DNA of 64,000 nt from Beta vulgaris subsp. vulgaris (GCF_026745355.1 NC_079208.1:51352767-51416766), one strand, 5' to 3'. Positions 1 through 11,685 are shown, counted from the stretch's first letter. The notes: generated from the letters alone by a model not told the origin. Program-made: numbers and translations.

Positions 1-780
1 TGTTATTTAGATTAGAAAAAAACTCTTCTTTTCCTCCTTCCTCTCTCGCGTTAGTTTCATTTTGGTTTTAGGTTTTAGTTTATTTCTTCATCTTTTCTCT
101 CTTATTTTTTTAGTTACACACACTAGTTCTTCTTTTAGTTCATTATTTCATAAGATTATTATTTTCATCTCTTTTCTTTCATTGGTTTCTTTTATTATGT
201 TTTTCGTTGTAGATTTAGATTTTGTTATTTATTTCATGATGGAGTAATCTTGTTTTCTAGGATTTGGGAATCCATGTTTATATACTATGAATCTTGATTG
301 ATGTTTATTGATCGTTAGATTAGTCGTTGATATTTCTAATTGATTAGTGTTTTTAATTATTACTCTTGCAACCTAATCAATTGTCTGATAAAACTTGCTA
401 ATAAAGAGTAATAGATCGAGAGATAGTACCTTAATTTTTAGAGGCTTACCTACAATTAGCAAATCTGCTTATGTTAGCGACCGTAGTGCATATGCTGATT
501 TGAGAGCGTTAAGACCCGACTGTAGAATTGACATATGCTCTAGATATATGATTAGTTGAACTATTGATGTTTTATATGATGAATTATATATATGAACATG
601 ATGAACCATAGCCCTAGATATTTTTAGTTTGTTTGTCGTATTTTATTAGTTTAGAATTTTAAATCTCAACTCTTTGATCTTGTTTAGTTTCTTCATACCT
701 TAGAAGTTAGATTAAAACAACCATCTCTCTGTGGATTCTACCCTACTTACCCTATTATATTATTAGAAGGTTTTACAGGA
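1..780. other. Intergenic, possible old LTR-retroelement flank
   Basis: No coding region is visible. The end of the stretch (about 690-760) reads like the 'CTCTGTGGATTC-ACCC-ACTTACC' phrase often seen in LTR or UTR parts of plant Ty3/gypsy elements, but no LTR pair, primer-binding site or reading frame accompanies it. The retroelement reading is a weak guess. Confidence 0.25.
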
Positions 781-1312
781 AATTTTTTTGACAGGTTTAC
801 GACAGCCTATCAACCACCACTTCGAAAACCTCCCCTCTTCCTTTCCCCAGTCCGAAAACCTCCCCTCTCTCCTTTCCCACTGTCGAAAATCTCCCTCCTC
901 CCCTTCCTCCAACCCCCGAAAATCGCCCCTCTTCTGGGGAAGGGGGAGGTTTACGATGGTGGGGAAGGGGAGGGGGAGGTTTTCGACGGTGAGGAGGGGA
1001 GGTTTTCGACGATGAGGGGGGAGGTTTTTAGGGCTAGGAGACGGGGTGGGTTTTGGCGGTGGGGAGGGGGAGGTTTTCGGGGACTGGGGGATAGGATGGG
1101 ACAATTTTTGCGGGGGTGGCTGGATGGGTGGCTGAGTAGGGGCTTTTAGGCCGTCAATTGAGAATTTGACCTTTAGGACTAACGAAATTGACGAAAATTT
1201 AACGGTAGGGTCAAGTCATGTATCTATCAAAATCTCAGGGGCACTTTGTGCTTTTTTGAAACTGCGAGGGTATCATATTAATACTCGTAAAAGTAAGGGG
1301 TATCTGGTGAAA
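780..1312. mobile_element. Degraded Mutator-like foldback element (right end kept)
   Basis: Positions 790-940 are pyrimidine-rich with repeats of GAAAACCTCCCC. Positions 945-1090 are their inverted, purine-rich counterpart, so the core can fold back on itself. The right edge reads GGGGTATCTGGTGAAAT, the reverse complement of the TTTCACCAGATACCCC edge at about 63914 and close to the termini of the element at 53192-53975. The left terminus is not recognisable. Proline-rich frames here on both strands come from the low-complexity arms and are not genes. Confidence 0.5.
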
Positions 1313-1349
1313 TGTTCATTAACAATAAGCAAAAATTACAAAAATTTGA

Positions 1350-1467
1350 CATTTGGATGATATACATTGAAACGAATCTAATAAGAATCTCTATATATTT
1401 TTCCTAAACAAGAGATAGTTAAAAGTAAAAACGGATGAGCTCATAAAACCAAGAGGAACTGAGGAAG
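1350..1467. mobile_element. Truncated Stowaway-like MITE remnant
   Basis: Contains the internal phrase 'ACGAATCTAATAAGA' shared with the intact Stowaway copies in this window and ends in GAGGAAG followed by TA, as a Stowaway right end does. The left terminus is missing. Confidence 0.4.
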
Positions 1468-2835
1468 TAATAAGTTCATAGAATAAGGTGAAGAAATCTA
1501 ACGGGACTAAAACAAACTAAACAGACAATGAACTGCGACGATATTCATCTTCCTGGTTAAGATTCATCATACTAGTACAGCTTTTTTGTTGAAAATTTAA
1601 TGCTTTATCTTTAAGCATGCTAATTGCTACAGGCTGAAGGCCCCTCACTCTCTTTCAACAAAAAATTTAAATTTGGAAAAGAAAAAGGTGTTTCTTACCA
1701 AATATCAAAAGTTACAACCACCATAAATTTCCTCAACAAGGTAAAAGAATAGTGACCAATATAGCAGATCAGTAGGAAACTAGGAGTATACAGAAAAGTG
1801 GGGAGAAAGCTGGTATTCTAAGTCAATTCATATAATCATATAGTGAAAGTTGGAGAAAAACTATTAATTCGAGTCGCACGATCTATACAACAAATATGAT
1901 TTGCTTCAATTGTATGGCATATCACTGGCCTAGCAAGAGCATTTGTATCTTAACGAATAATAAGTTTTCAAATCCTAATTGTTTAGAACAAAGGTAGATT
2001 TTATCAAGTTTTCTCTAGGATTTCTCATTAGGAGGGTTTTTTTGTTCCCTCTAGGATTTTTCCCTACGAGGGTTTTTTCTTAACCTTCCCAATTAGTTTT
2101 TTTTTCAGTTTTTTTAAGGTCCTTCCTTCATTTTTTACCTTTGTTTCTTGTTCTTTTTCATCTCTTTTCTTTTTGACCTTAATTGTGAATCTTTGTAGAG
2201 GCTTCTATTAATATTCTTATTGGTGGTAATCCCCAAAAACTCCTTTAATTACTTTCAATAATTATATCCCATCCTTCATATGATATTTATTCAAGTGTGT
2301 TCATTTTCTTTTTTTTGTTCGTCTGATGAAGGATAAAGACCTAACAATCTCTATTCTCTGTAAGAATTTAGAAGGCCACGGAAGGACCTAAGAATCTCTA
2401 TTCACCCAAACTACTATGCATCCACGGAACATAAGCCGAACCAGAGTGAACACACGGATTGTATTGTTTTGGATGAAGATTTTATTACGGCTATTTTTAA
2501 TTGAATATGTATGTATCTAGTTATAAGGTGTTATGTACTTGTGTTGGAGTTTTCGATTTTTCAAGAATTGATTGCAAGTTTTGTTTGGCCAATGAAGTGA
2601 TTAATTAAATTTCTGATTTACTTGTTATGTTTGAATTGAAAATTTAATTACCAAAGCATGGATTTTTAGGGTTTTATGAGTTGGAAAATCATAGTAGTAT
2701 ATTATAGTTTATGAAATCGAATATTATTATGATTTTAAGTATGTTTAATTATGTTTAAAAAGGGTTTTATTATATTATATGTTGCTGGAAATTTAAAAAG
2801 AATGTTGATGATGGAGTTTTTATGATTTAAATATA
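1468..2835. other. Intergenic, nothing recognised
   Basis: AT-rich sequence with T-runs and no reading frame, RNA gene or terminal repeat that I can support. Confidence 0.6.
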
Positions 2836-3136
2836 CTTCATTCGTAACAAAAAGATGCAACATTTGTCATTTGGGTCGTATCAGAAAAAAATGCAACATT
2901 TTGAAACTCACTACATTAAGTAAAAAAAGTTCAACATATTTATAAAAATGCCATTACTAAAAAATTATAAATTACCATTACCACTCCCTAACCCACATGG
3001 GCAACTAACCAAATAGTCTCCTCCTTTTTTCCCTCTCCAACTTTTCACTAATTCACCCATCTAACTACAATTACCAAATTTTGCCTAGGAGTCTGTGTCC
3101 TTCCCAAATGTTACAATATTTTTGTTACAGAGGAAG
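2836..3136. mobile_element. Stowaway-type MITE
   Basis: A TA dinucleotide flanks each end (2834-2835 and 3137-3138). The terminal inverted repeats are CTTCATTCGTAACAAAAA on the left and, read on the other strand, CTTCCTCTGTAACAAAAA on the right. Both ends continue with a similar TGCAACATTTG / TGTAACATTTG motif. The length is about 300 bp with no coding capacity. This fits the Tc1/mariner-derived Stowaway MITEs. Confidence 0.75.
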
Positions 3137-3334
3137 TAAGTTCGTAAGGGTTTTGAACAACTAGTGTAGTAAACCTAGACTAGGGGGTTTTACTAATTAA
3201 GTTTTAATGATGGGAACTTTTTAACACTTTTAAGAAGGGTTTAAAGTAATTTATTATTGATGAAAATTTATAAATATTGATTGTGGATTATATTGGTTAT
3301 TTTTAGGCGTAGAATTCTCTTGAGGCGATTATTA

Positions 3335-4038
3335 CGATTTAAGATGAGAGTAATCAGGTTTTTTGTTAAATAGAACTTCATAGGGTGTTTTATTTTGTAG
3401 CGTGGGTGTTTGTAGTATGTTGATAAGGTGAGTTGATGTTAGGACACAATCACCCCAGTAGCTAGGTGGAAGACCAGCTTGGAATCTAAGTGCCCTTGTC
3501 ATTTCAAGAATGATCCTGTGTTTTCTTTCCACTCTGCCATTTTGTTGTGGTCTGTTAGTGCAAGAGGTTTGGTGAGATACACCTGGGTTTGCAAAGAAGT
3601 CCCTGCACTGTCATCATCAAATTCCATGGCATTATCAGACCTTATGTGTTTCACCTTCCTCTCAAATTGAGTAGCAACCAAGTTTACAAACATATGAATT
3701 ATTGAGAATGATTCTGATTTGCACTTCATGAGATACACCCATGTTGCTCTAGAGTGATCATCCATAATAGTCATAAAGTACATGTGATTATGCCTTGTAC
3801 TCACTCTATATGGCCCCCACACATCAAGATGTATCAATTCAAACAAGGATGTAGCATAAGAAGTACTAACAGTAAAAGGTAACTTGTAAAATTTGGCCAT
3901 AGGACATGTCAAACACACTCCTGCATCATTAACAGGTCCAGTTATACAACCAATTTGTTTAAGTTTTTCTAAAGGTGCATGGCCTAGTCTATTTTGCCAT
4001 TTAACAACATCATCTGGCTTGCTAGCATTCAAACTCAT
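3335..4038 (-). pseudogene. Copia GAG-pre-integrase and integrase core, broken
   Basis: WQNRLGHAPLEKLKQIG is the GAG-pre-integrase motif, with the C-x2-C pair CLTC just after it. The integrase core follows with IHLDVWGPYR (first catalytic Asp), MDDHSRATWVYLMK (second Asp) and HIRSDNAMEF. After about 3520 the reading continues in another frame with MERKHRIILEMTRAL, LPPSYWGDCVLTS and PYEVLFNKKPDYSHLK. So there is at least one frameshift, and the protein is cut off before the C-terminal part of the integrase. Confidence 0.85.
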
Positions 4039-4244
4039 ATGACTAGGCTGTGTGATGACACTTGCACACTTCTTTGTAGTTGCATCTTCTACTTTACTCC
4101 TAGTGCTGCTCTTCCAGTTCTATACACTTTTGTTCTCCAGGTAATATAGGCCATGCCTTGCTCTACCAACAACTCTAGTTCTTTGGGTAGCACAGTCATG
4201 TATAATGCAATATTCAGGAAAAAGATCACATTGCATTTATCATC

Positions 4245-4895
4245 TTAAGATAATTTGTTTACTGATAGCAGATTGTGTTTGAACTCTGGTACACATAGTA
4301 CATTTCTAAGCTGGATATTGTTGTTCAACTTCATAATTCCTGTGTGAGTAATGTTCACAGTTTTCCCATTTGGAAGATTTATTTTAGGATTTCCATGAGT
4401 CACAGCAGATTTACACATATTGTGAATACTTGCAGTCATATGTTCACTAGCACCAGAGTCTATTATCCATTCCTTCAGCACACTAGATGCATTGTGACAT
4501 GAAACTATACCCGCAAAGTTTGTGTCAATCTCCTCCTCTGTCTCAGAACCTTCCTTTCCTCCACCTGGGATCAGCTTCAAGAGTTGTTCTAGTTGTTGTA
4601 CTGTGAGGTTCACCTGCTCAGCAGTACTTTGAGCATTTCCAGCCCACTTAGGTCCCCTTTGATTCTTTCCTTTGTTCCATCTGTTCCCTGGGTTTATGTT
4701 TGAACCATAGTGGGAAGATGATCCACCTTCCTGATCCTGATTCTTCATCATTCTTCTAGATTTTGGATGTCCTGGTGAATATCCCACAATCAACCAACAT
4801 GTTTCTCTGCCATACCCCCTTTTTCCACACTTTGTGCAAGTGATATCATCTCCTTTCCTGCTGAACAAAGCTGAAGCTTCTACTTCAGTTTTCAC
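4245..4895 (-). pseudogene. Copia zinc knuckle and aspartic protease, broken
   Basis: The region opens with CTKCGKRGYGRETC, a CX2CX4HX4C zinc knuckle whose histidine is replaced by tyrosine. A glycine/asparagine-rich linker follows, then the protease segment with the catalytic motif WIIDSGASEHM and a typical FKHNLLSVNKLS end. The frame stops with TAA right after NKLS, where copia proteins normally continue. A one-base loss in a T-run shortly after shifts the frame before the next block. Confidence 0.85.
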
Positions 4896-4925
4896 AGTTC
4901 CTAGAACCTCCCTTTAAGCTTCCTC

Positions 4926-5594
4926 CTATTGTATAGCAGTACAAGCAACATTTAAGGAAGGAAGAGGGATCCTCAGGAGCAGTTGACTTCTTTGAGCATT
5001 GTAGCCTTCGTCTAGACCATTTAAAAACTGAAATAATCTTTGCTCTTCCATCTGTTTATTCAGAGTGCTCACAAACTTTTTGATTTCAGTGGTCATTGTG
5101 GTTATAGGAGGTAGATGATTCAAAGAATCTAACTCCTCCCACATAGCTCTCATGGATGTGTAGTACTCACTCACAGATCTTCTCATCTGTTTGTGTTTAA
5201 ATACATCCTTGTTCAGTTTGTATTTTCTGGTACCATTAACTATAGAGAATCTGCTCTCCAGTTGAACCCAGATTTCTCTTGCTATACTCAAATACAACAC
5301 TGAGTCCTTGATGTTGTGAGACATAGAGCATGTCAGCCAAGCAATGACCATGCTATTACAAGTGTCCCACTGATCTTATATTTCTTTGCTACTCTCATCG
5401 CTCTTCACAACTCCAGTAACAAACCCTAGTTTCCTTTTGGAGGCAAGGACAATCTCCATAGAACGCCTCCGTGTTCTGTAGTTTATCACTCCAGTAAGTT
5501 TTTCTACACTTACTGTATTGGGACCATCAGAGGGGTGCAAGTAGAGTGGGATTTGGATGTCTGGATGGGTTGCTTTTCCACCCTTTTCTGCCAT
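4926..5594 (-). pseudogene. Copia gag (N-terminal and central part), broken
   Basis: The likely start is the methionine of MAEKGGKATHPD at 5594. The N-terminal segment has the copia gag signature (LTGVINYRTRRRSMEIVL, KLGFVTG). An in-frame TAA follows KEI at about 5376. The same frame then resumes with DQWDTCNSMVIAWL and the gag core with EIWVQLESRF and YYTSMRAMWEELD. The frame meets TAG and TAA close together near 4923-4910, at places where glutamine codons (CAG, CAA) would be expected. The change is consistent with C-to-T transitions. Confidence 0.85.
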
Positions 5595-5733
5595 TGACGT
5601 TTCTGAAGAAACTTGGAAAAAAGGTTGATACTTTGCTGTTGTTTGTGAAGGAATGAGATAGCAGTGAACTGAGCTCAAAGGTTTTGTTCACTAAGTTTTT
5701 TTAATCTTTATGATTCTTATATTGATTGCCTCA

Positions 5734-5745
5734 GCTCTAATACCA
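5734..5745 (-). other. Copia primer-binding site (initiator tRNA-Met)
   Basis: On the minus strand this reads TGGTATTAGAGC, one mismatch from TGGTATCAGAGC, the usual complement of the plant initiator tRNA-Met 3' end. It directly abuts the CA end of the LTR and so fixes the inner LTR boundary. Confidence 0.8.
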
Positions 5746-6112
5746 TGAAGATATTAATGCCTTGGATCAAACGAATCAATCAGAGAAAAGATGTTAGAGA
5801 AACAGGCGCAACTTTCTTCTGTATTTCTCTCTCTCTTGCTGAGAGAACACCATACATATATATATATACATCATCCACTACTTGGTGTAAATCGCTAGAT
5901 AATAGAATTCCATAATAAGACAAAGCTAGAATTAATTGAGCTACAGACAAACTGAGCTACAAACAACAGTAGAAATGCAGCCACTACTCTTGTACTGTCT
6001 AAGGGTAATCAACTCAGGGTAATGGAGGCATAAAAGGGAATATCCTCCTACAAGGAAAGGTGCATGTGCCTTCCAACTGAATTAAGAACTTGTCAGCTTA
6101 CAAGTGGAGGGT
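5746..6112 (-). repeat. Copia 5' LTR
   Basis: On the minus strand it ends in CA immediately before the primer-binding site. The outer end is placed at the TG of TGTAAGCTGACAAG (6112); this boundary is inferred because no second LTR exists. A TATATATATA stretch (about 5859-5868) followed by a GAGAGAGA leader is a plausible promoter and transcript start. Confidence 0.65.
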
Positions 6113-6589
6113 TTTCACGATTTATCTCTATTAAACTACATAATCGAAGAACAACAATTGTGTCCCTCTTATTAAATTTTAACTTTACTCTTAATAATAA
6201 GAGATAATAAATAGCATCATACATAACATAATGATCATACATAGAATATTACCAAAAAAACTCTCAATTAATATATCCATAAATTTAAAATTCAAGCACA
6301 ATCAAAACATATTAGACATCACATTAGACAAAGAAAATTAAAAATGGAAAGTTAATATGAAGTAAACCATACACAATATACAAATTACAAAGTAATGTAT
6401 TGAATAACTAAACTCTCAAGAATGTTTTTATCTTAAAAAAATCTCATTTTCAACTACAAACACTTAAGAAAATAAAATAAAAAAACTCAAAAACAGTTGG
6501 AACATCACAACTTTTACAATTTGCGGCGCGTTATATAATTTCAATTAAGTATGCAAAATGTTTATCATGGTATAAAACACATGCTTCCC
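6113..6589. other. Intergenic, nothing recognised
   Basis: AT-rich, no supported coding or repeat structure. It lies between the copia LTR and the hAT MITE. Confidence 0.6.
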
Positions 6590-7145
6590 TAGGGTTGTTC
6601 AGAGTGTTGTCTGGACCGCACCAAACCGCAACTAAAACCATTTTTTCGCGGTTTGGATTGTTTTGCGGTTTCAAAATTGCGGTGTTTGGGTTATGATTTC
6701 AAGAAACCGCGGTTTGGGTTGGGTTTTAATTTTTGTAAACTGAAATTGTACTGTAAACAGCAATTTTACAAGAATTTTTTCAATTTTTTTTAAAAAATAC
6801 ACTTGACAAGGTGGCATACAAGTATACAACTGAAAAAAGAAGTTTGAGGTAAAGAACTTGGACACTGTTGATAAATTATTATTTTTGTTTAATTATGAAG
6901 TCAACTTCATATTTATTTGGACTCTTTATATTTATTAACAATTTTTTTACTCATAGATTACAAGATTAATGTCACATAGGAAAAAATGTTTAAACCACAA
7001 ACCAAACCATTTTGCGCGGTTCGATTTGGATTAGTTGGGGTAAAAGTGTGGTGTGATTTGGCTTGGAAAAATGGCAAATCATATATTTGCGATTTGGGTT
7101 GGGTTACATCCCAAACCACGCCAACCAAAACCACGAACACCCCTA
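6590..7145. mobile_element. Non-autonomous hAT element with perfect 8-bp TSD
   Basis: The left terminus is TAGGGTTGTTC and the right terminus, on the other strand, is TAGGGGTGTTC. The sequence TGCTTCCC stands directly outside both ends (6582-6589 and 7146-7153), an exact 8-bp target-site duplication as expected for hAT transposition. Subterminal parts are rich in GCGGTTTGG / CCAAACCGC motifs on both sides. There is no transposase frame; total 556 bp. Confidence 0.88.
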
Positions 7146-7153
7146 TGCTTCCC

Positions 7154-8394
7154 TACTAAATTTACAAAAATCGTAATGTGTTAGCTAAATATAAGTAGTA
7201 AAAACAATTCGAAATAAAGAATGAGGATTACTCACAACCGTAAATACACAATAGTCCTTAGAAAAAAAGCATAATTACAATAAAAAAAATCGCACTTTTG
7301 GTCATAAATTAATCGTCAATATAAAAAAAAACGTGCATAATGCAAAGATAAAAAGGCGCCTAAAAATTTAACAAAATGTTATGTAAGTGTATTAAAAACA
7401 ATACAAATCAATGCAATCTTTAAAATCAAAAATAAAATGTACATAATTCTTAAAGCCATATTAAAAGTGTGTGAAATGATATGTGCGTGTCTATGATAAT
7501 GATTCAATTAAAAATTATAATTAACCAACCGATTTTATATTATTTTATAACTAAACAACAACACTAAATAAAAATGTCACCATACGTAAAACTTGTACAT
7601 AAAGTTAGTTTTATGTATTACACCATGTATTGTATCCATGAATTTCAAGGAGTCTGACCTGCAAAACTGGCTTGTTATACCTGTGCGAGGTGTCAGTTCA
7701 GTAGGGTCCCTTCATCTTACCAACTAAAAAAAAAACAATGTAGTGTATCCATGCATTATAGTATAAGACGATAAATGTTCCTAATTAATCAATGACCGTG
7801 TTTACTGGCCATCAAGATTGAAATACAAATTCTTATATACGGCTGGCCACACTAGAAATTTCGCATGTGGCCGGCCCATATATAAGCCCAGGTGAATTAT
7901 CGCTTCTTGTTCCGCGTGATTCTCCTGTGAATTACATACGAAACTCTTCTCTCTCATGATTGAAGCCGACGACGATGTTACTTCTCCTGGACCTCTTCAA
8001 GACTCTTTAACATTTTCTCTCTCCTCAATTCATTTCTTCTATTTTCTCTCTTCTCCATTGAAGGAAGATTCACTCGTTCTCTCTCTTCTTCTTATCTTTC
8101 TTTTCTATCTCTGAAAAACTCTTGCATTTGATATCTATCTTGTATTTTCTTTGTCCTCTTTCTAAACAATTGTCTTTGAGGGGGAAAGAGTTTGAAGATT
8201 GAATTGGATAAGTTAATTTGGGGATTTTAAACGGAAGTTAGTTCAACGTTTGCTTCGATTTGGGGATTTCATATGAGTAACCTCCTTTGTTCTTATCAAC
8301 TACCTTATTCATTCATACCATATCATACCAATAATCTTATTTGTCCATATGAGTAACCTTAAAATATTATATTAAGTAACCTTAAAATATTATA
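7154..8394. other. Intergenic, nothing recognised
   Basis: Mostly AT-rich. Pyrimidine-rich stretches (CTCTCTTCTTC) occur at 7930-8160. No reading frame of note. Positions 8340-8392 already carry the 'GAGTAACCTTAAAATATTATA' phrase that the Stowaway element interrupts. Confidence 0.55.
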
Positions 8395-8651
8395 CTCCCT
8401 CCGTTTTTTTTTAGATGTAACATATTGACTTTGGGCACTATTCATCCAATACACTTTGACCACTAATTGTTATTTACACATAAGAAAAAATATAGTCATG
8501 TGGGGTCTTGTTTGATTCGTCACGGTATACACTTTTCAAATATATATTTTTTATAATTTTTACTTTTATACAATTGGAGATATTATTGGTCAAAGTTGTG
8601 CCTCGGCAAATGTGAAAAGTCCAATGTTACATCTAAAAAAAACGGAGGGAG
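8395..8651. mobile_element. Stowaway MITE (CTCCCTCCGT ends)
   Basis: The TIR starts CTCCCTCCGTTTTTTTTTAG and the right end is its inverted counterpart, CTAAAAAAAACGGAGGGAG. A TA dinucleotide flanks both ends (8393-8394 and 8652-8653). At 257 bp with no coding capacity it has the canonical Stowaway termini. It sits inside the GAGTAACCTTAAAATAT repeat array, which continues on both sides. Confidence 0.92.
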
Positions 8652-8653
8652 TA

Positions 8654-9440
8654 TTGAGTAACCTTAAAATATTGTTGGAGTAATTAACCTCGTTTAATAT
8701 ATGACTAACCTCATTTAATCTTATGAGTAACCTTGTTTAATCTTATGAGTAACCTCGTTTAATCATACTAGTAACCTCATTTAATATACAAGTAACCTCA
8801 ATTGTTCACACAAGTAACCCTGTATTTATTAATACGAGCTAGTAACCTCATTCGTTTATAAAGCGTAACCCTATTTATTCATACTAGCTATAGTAATCCC
8901 GTTTAATCATATGAGTAACCTCATTTTGTTCACATAAGTAACCCCATTTTATTCACATCAGTAACCCCAATTGTTCATACAAAGTAACCCCTACTTATTA
9001 ATACGAGTAACCTCATTCGTTCAACAGGAGTAGCCCCATTTATTCATACTAGTAGCCCCATTTATTCATACTAGTAACCCCATTTAATCATATGAGTAAC
9101 CTCATTTTGTTCACATAAGTAACCCCATTTTATTCGTATCAGTAACCCCAATTGTTCATACAAGTAATTAACCCCCACTTATTAATCAGAGTAACTTCAT
9201 TCGTTCATAAGGAGTAACTCAATTTATTCATACTAGTAAACTCATTTAATCATATGAGTAACCCTATTTGTTCACACAGGTAATCCCATTTTGATTATAA
9301 TAGTAAGCACATTTCTTTATAGGAGTGACACCCTTTTATTATTAAAATTAACCACATATCATACAAGTAACTCCATTTGATCATAAGAGTAACTCTATCT
9401 ATTCATAAGAGTAACTCAATTTGTTCATAAAGGGTTTATG
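8654..9440 (+). repeat. GTAACCyCATTT minisatellite array
   Basis: About thirty degenerate units of roughly 22-28 bp follow one another, each with a GTAACC core, a CATTT or AATTG segment and a TTCATA or ATCATA segment, joined by GA, CTA or CAA. Unit length varies, so this is a diverged array. Related arrays are at 24240-24480 and, in another form, at 63180-63400. Confidence 0.85.
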
Positions 9441-9444
9441 CATA

Positions 9445-9607
9445 AGGGTAAACTTCAAAAGGTCATATCTCATAGAACATTTAATATTTTTGGAAAGATT
9501 CAAGTTGGAGATGAAAATTTGACTCGATAGATTTCCAACGCCTGATCAAAAGCTAGATTCGTTCCGATGAAAAACGAGTGAGATATGACCATTTGAAAAT
9601 GAGCTGA
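9445..9607. repeat. Palindromic 'GGTCATATCTC' module
   Basis: The module begins AAGGTCATATCTCATAGAAC and closes with GAGATATGACCATTTGAAAA, so its ends are inverted copies of each other around a non-palindromic middle (CAAGTTGGAGATGAAAATTTG). A diverged copy in the opposite orientation lies at 24105-24235, also next to a GTAAC array. The gypsy element at 9613 is inserted at its right edge. Confidence 0.75.
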
Positions 9608-9612
9608 CAGAC

Positions 9613-9808
9613 TGTAATACCCCATATTTTTAGTATTTATTTACATAATAAAATATTTATTTTATATTTATTTTCTAAAATAAATATTTTAAGCAAAGGG
9701 TATTTTAGTATTTTCAATGATTTTTAATTATTTTGGCGGGAATATGGCGCCAAAATTGAATTTGTTAAGCTTTTGGTATTAAATCCTAGTCAAAAAATTT
9801 CAGAAAAC

Positions 9809-9844
<36 letters not shown>

Positions 9845-11391
9845 TTTAGGGCCATATATTCCTACGGGATTTATAGTGAATGGAGGAGTTTTTGTTCTAT
9901 AACTTCAAATTTATGATGGAGGTTAAAATCTTGGTTTAATCCCTAATTTATGGTGAAGGTTACAAACTATTTAATTTTTGAAATTAAGTACTACCTATTC
10001 TACTCCTATAAATACCCACACCTTTAGCATCTTTTCCACACAAAAACTTTGAAGAATCATATTTCTTACTTCAAAGTTCTTCTTTCTCTTCCTTATATCT
10101 AGTTTTATATTTCTTATTCAAGTTTTTTTTTGTTTAAGAAAATATTTTCATATTTCTTACTCAAAAATATTATGCTCATGATAGATCATTCATGTTTAAA
10201 TTCATGATTAAGTTCATGTAGAATAGATTGCTTATTGGTTGGTATGAGAAAGCTCAAGTATAAGAATAAGTGAAGATACTAGTATTACTTTGTGCAAGAT
10301 CAAGGTACGTTATGTAGCTAGATCTTTTAAAATGTGGTTTATATGATAAAGTTGTTTATTGTTTATTGGTTGGATTGGTTTAGAAATTTGATTTAAAATG
10401 GTTACAATGTTTTATTATTCACTCTTGAAAGTGAAAAGAATGAATGATTTTATCAATCATTTTTATATAGAAGTTTTGTTATCCTTTTTGGAAAATTAAA
10501 TTATTTTTACAAGGAAAGGTTGATTGGTTTTTATGAACTTTGAATGTTCAAAAAGTTGTTTATGAGGAAGGAGGTTTATCATGACTTACAAGCTATTATT
10601 ATTATTTCCGCTTGATTAATATCAAGAGATTCAAAGTCCACTTGTTGGCAATTATAGTTACCCCTTGATATAGCTCCGTGATGGGATGACTAGCTTGGGG
10701 GTGTGCACACTTAGCAAAATAGAAGGGGAGATAAGAAGAGGAATTGTTTTCAGGATTATTTTTAATCCAAGTTGTTTGGAAAGAGTTTATTCTTAAAAGG
10801 TTATTCTTGAATTACTATTCAAGTGTTTGGAAAGAGTTTGTTCTTAAAAGGTTGTTCTTGAATTATTATTCAAGTGTTTGGAAAGAGTTTGTTCTTAAAA
10901 TGTTATTCTTGAATTATTATTAAGTGTTTGAAAATAGTTTATTCTTAAAGAGTTATTCTTGAATTATTGGTGATGGAGTTTTCGAAATGAAAAATTGTTA
11001 CGAACTAACAAATGTGTTACTTATCTAGTACATTTCGTACTCAGTTTTATACTGACGCGTATTTTCTTTTTCCTATTTGGCTTTGCCCTGTTTACCTTTT
11101 TGGTAAGCAGATTTGCAGGTGAATTTTGGATGTGCATGGGAGCATACTAGGAAGGGGATCTTCACCTAGATTAGAGTTTTTATTTATTTTGAGTATTGAG
11201 ACAATATTTACTTTTATTAATAAAGAAGTATTATTATTTTTGGTTAAAGTTTCCGCTGCAAGTTATTTTGGTTAGTTAGTAGTTGGTTGCCGAAAGCGTG
11301 TTAGTCACGTGACGGTAATACTCCTAAATTACTCAAATATTATTTACTAATAAATTATTTATTTAAAAGTGAGTAATTTGGGGGTGTTACA
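9613..11391 (+). repeat. 5' LTR of the gypsy element
   Basis: Starts TGTAATACCCCATATT and ends GGGGTGTTACA. It contains a long A-run near 9807-9840, a likely TATA signal (CCTATAAATACCC, near 10005) and a fourfold ~51-bp tandem repeat at 10760-10970. Against the 3' LTR it differs by many one- or two-base indels, an approximately 10-bp indel near 9665, and fewer substitutions. Confidence 0.93.
10760..10970 (+). repeat. Fourfold ~51-bp tandem repeat inside the LTR
   Basis: The unit contains GTGTTTGGAAAGAGTTTGTT and ATTCTTGAATTATTATT. Four successive, slightly diverged copies are present. The same four-copy array occurs in the 3' LTR at about 18195-18405, so the expansion predates the insertion. 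Confidence 0.88.
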
Positions 11392-11394
11392 AAG

Positions 11395-11406
11395 TGGTAT
11401 CAGTTT
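11395..11406 (+). other. Gypsy primer-binding site (initiator tRNA-Met)
   Basis: TGGTATCAGTTT three bases after the LTR matches the first nine positions of TGGTATCAGAGC, the complement of the initiator tRNA-Met 3' end. Tekay-type elements use this primer. Confidence 0.8.
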
Positions 11407-11562
11407 TTCAGGTCTTGAAAAGATAAAAGTTGAAATATTAAAATTGATGGGTAGACATAGATGGGTAGATAAGAGTTTCGCATTTGCATTCTAAATTGTT
11501 TTTGTTAAGCTTAATTGTTTTCTTTTTGACGATTTGTATAGATGCATCTTGCTAGTACCACA

Positions 11563-11685
<123 letters not shown>

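Larger units (their letters stand above)
3335..6112 (-). mobile_element. Ty1/copia retrotransposon, 3'-truncated, one LTR
   Basis: Read on the minus strand the order is 5' LTR (6112-5746), primer-binding site, gag, zinc knuckle, protease, GAG-pre-integrase and integrase core. Homology stops near 3335 inside the integrase C-terminal part, just after a PDYSHLK motif. Reverse transcriptase, RNase H and the 3' LTR are missing, so no target-site duplication can be tested. The frame is broken by several in-frame stops and at least one frameshift. GAG-pre-integrase followed by integrase ahead of where RT should be is the copia order. Confidence 0.9.

Noticed and set aside
763..1104. Proline-rich frames on both strands
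   Set aside because: They follow the pyrimidine/purine arms of a foldback repeat, on opposite strands of the same DNA, with no domain.
8654..9440. CRISPR-like array of repeats and spacers
   Set aside because: This is eukaryotic DNA, the units are degenerate and of variable length, and there are no cas genes; it is a minisatellite.
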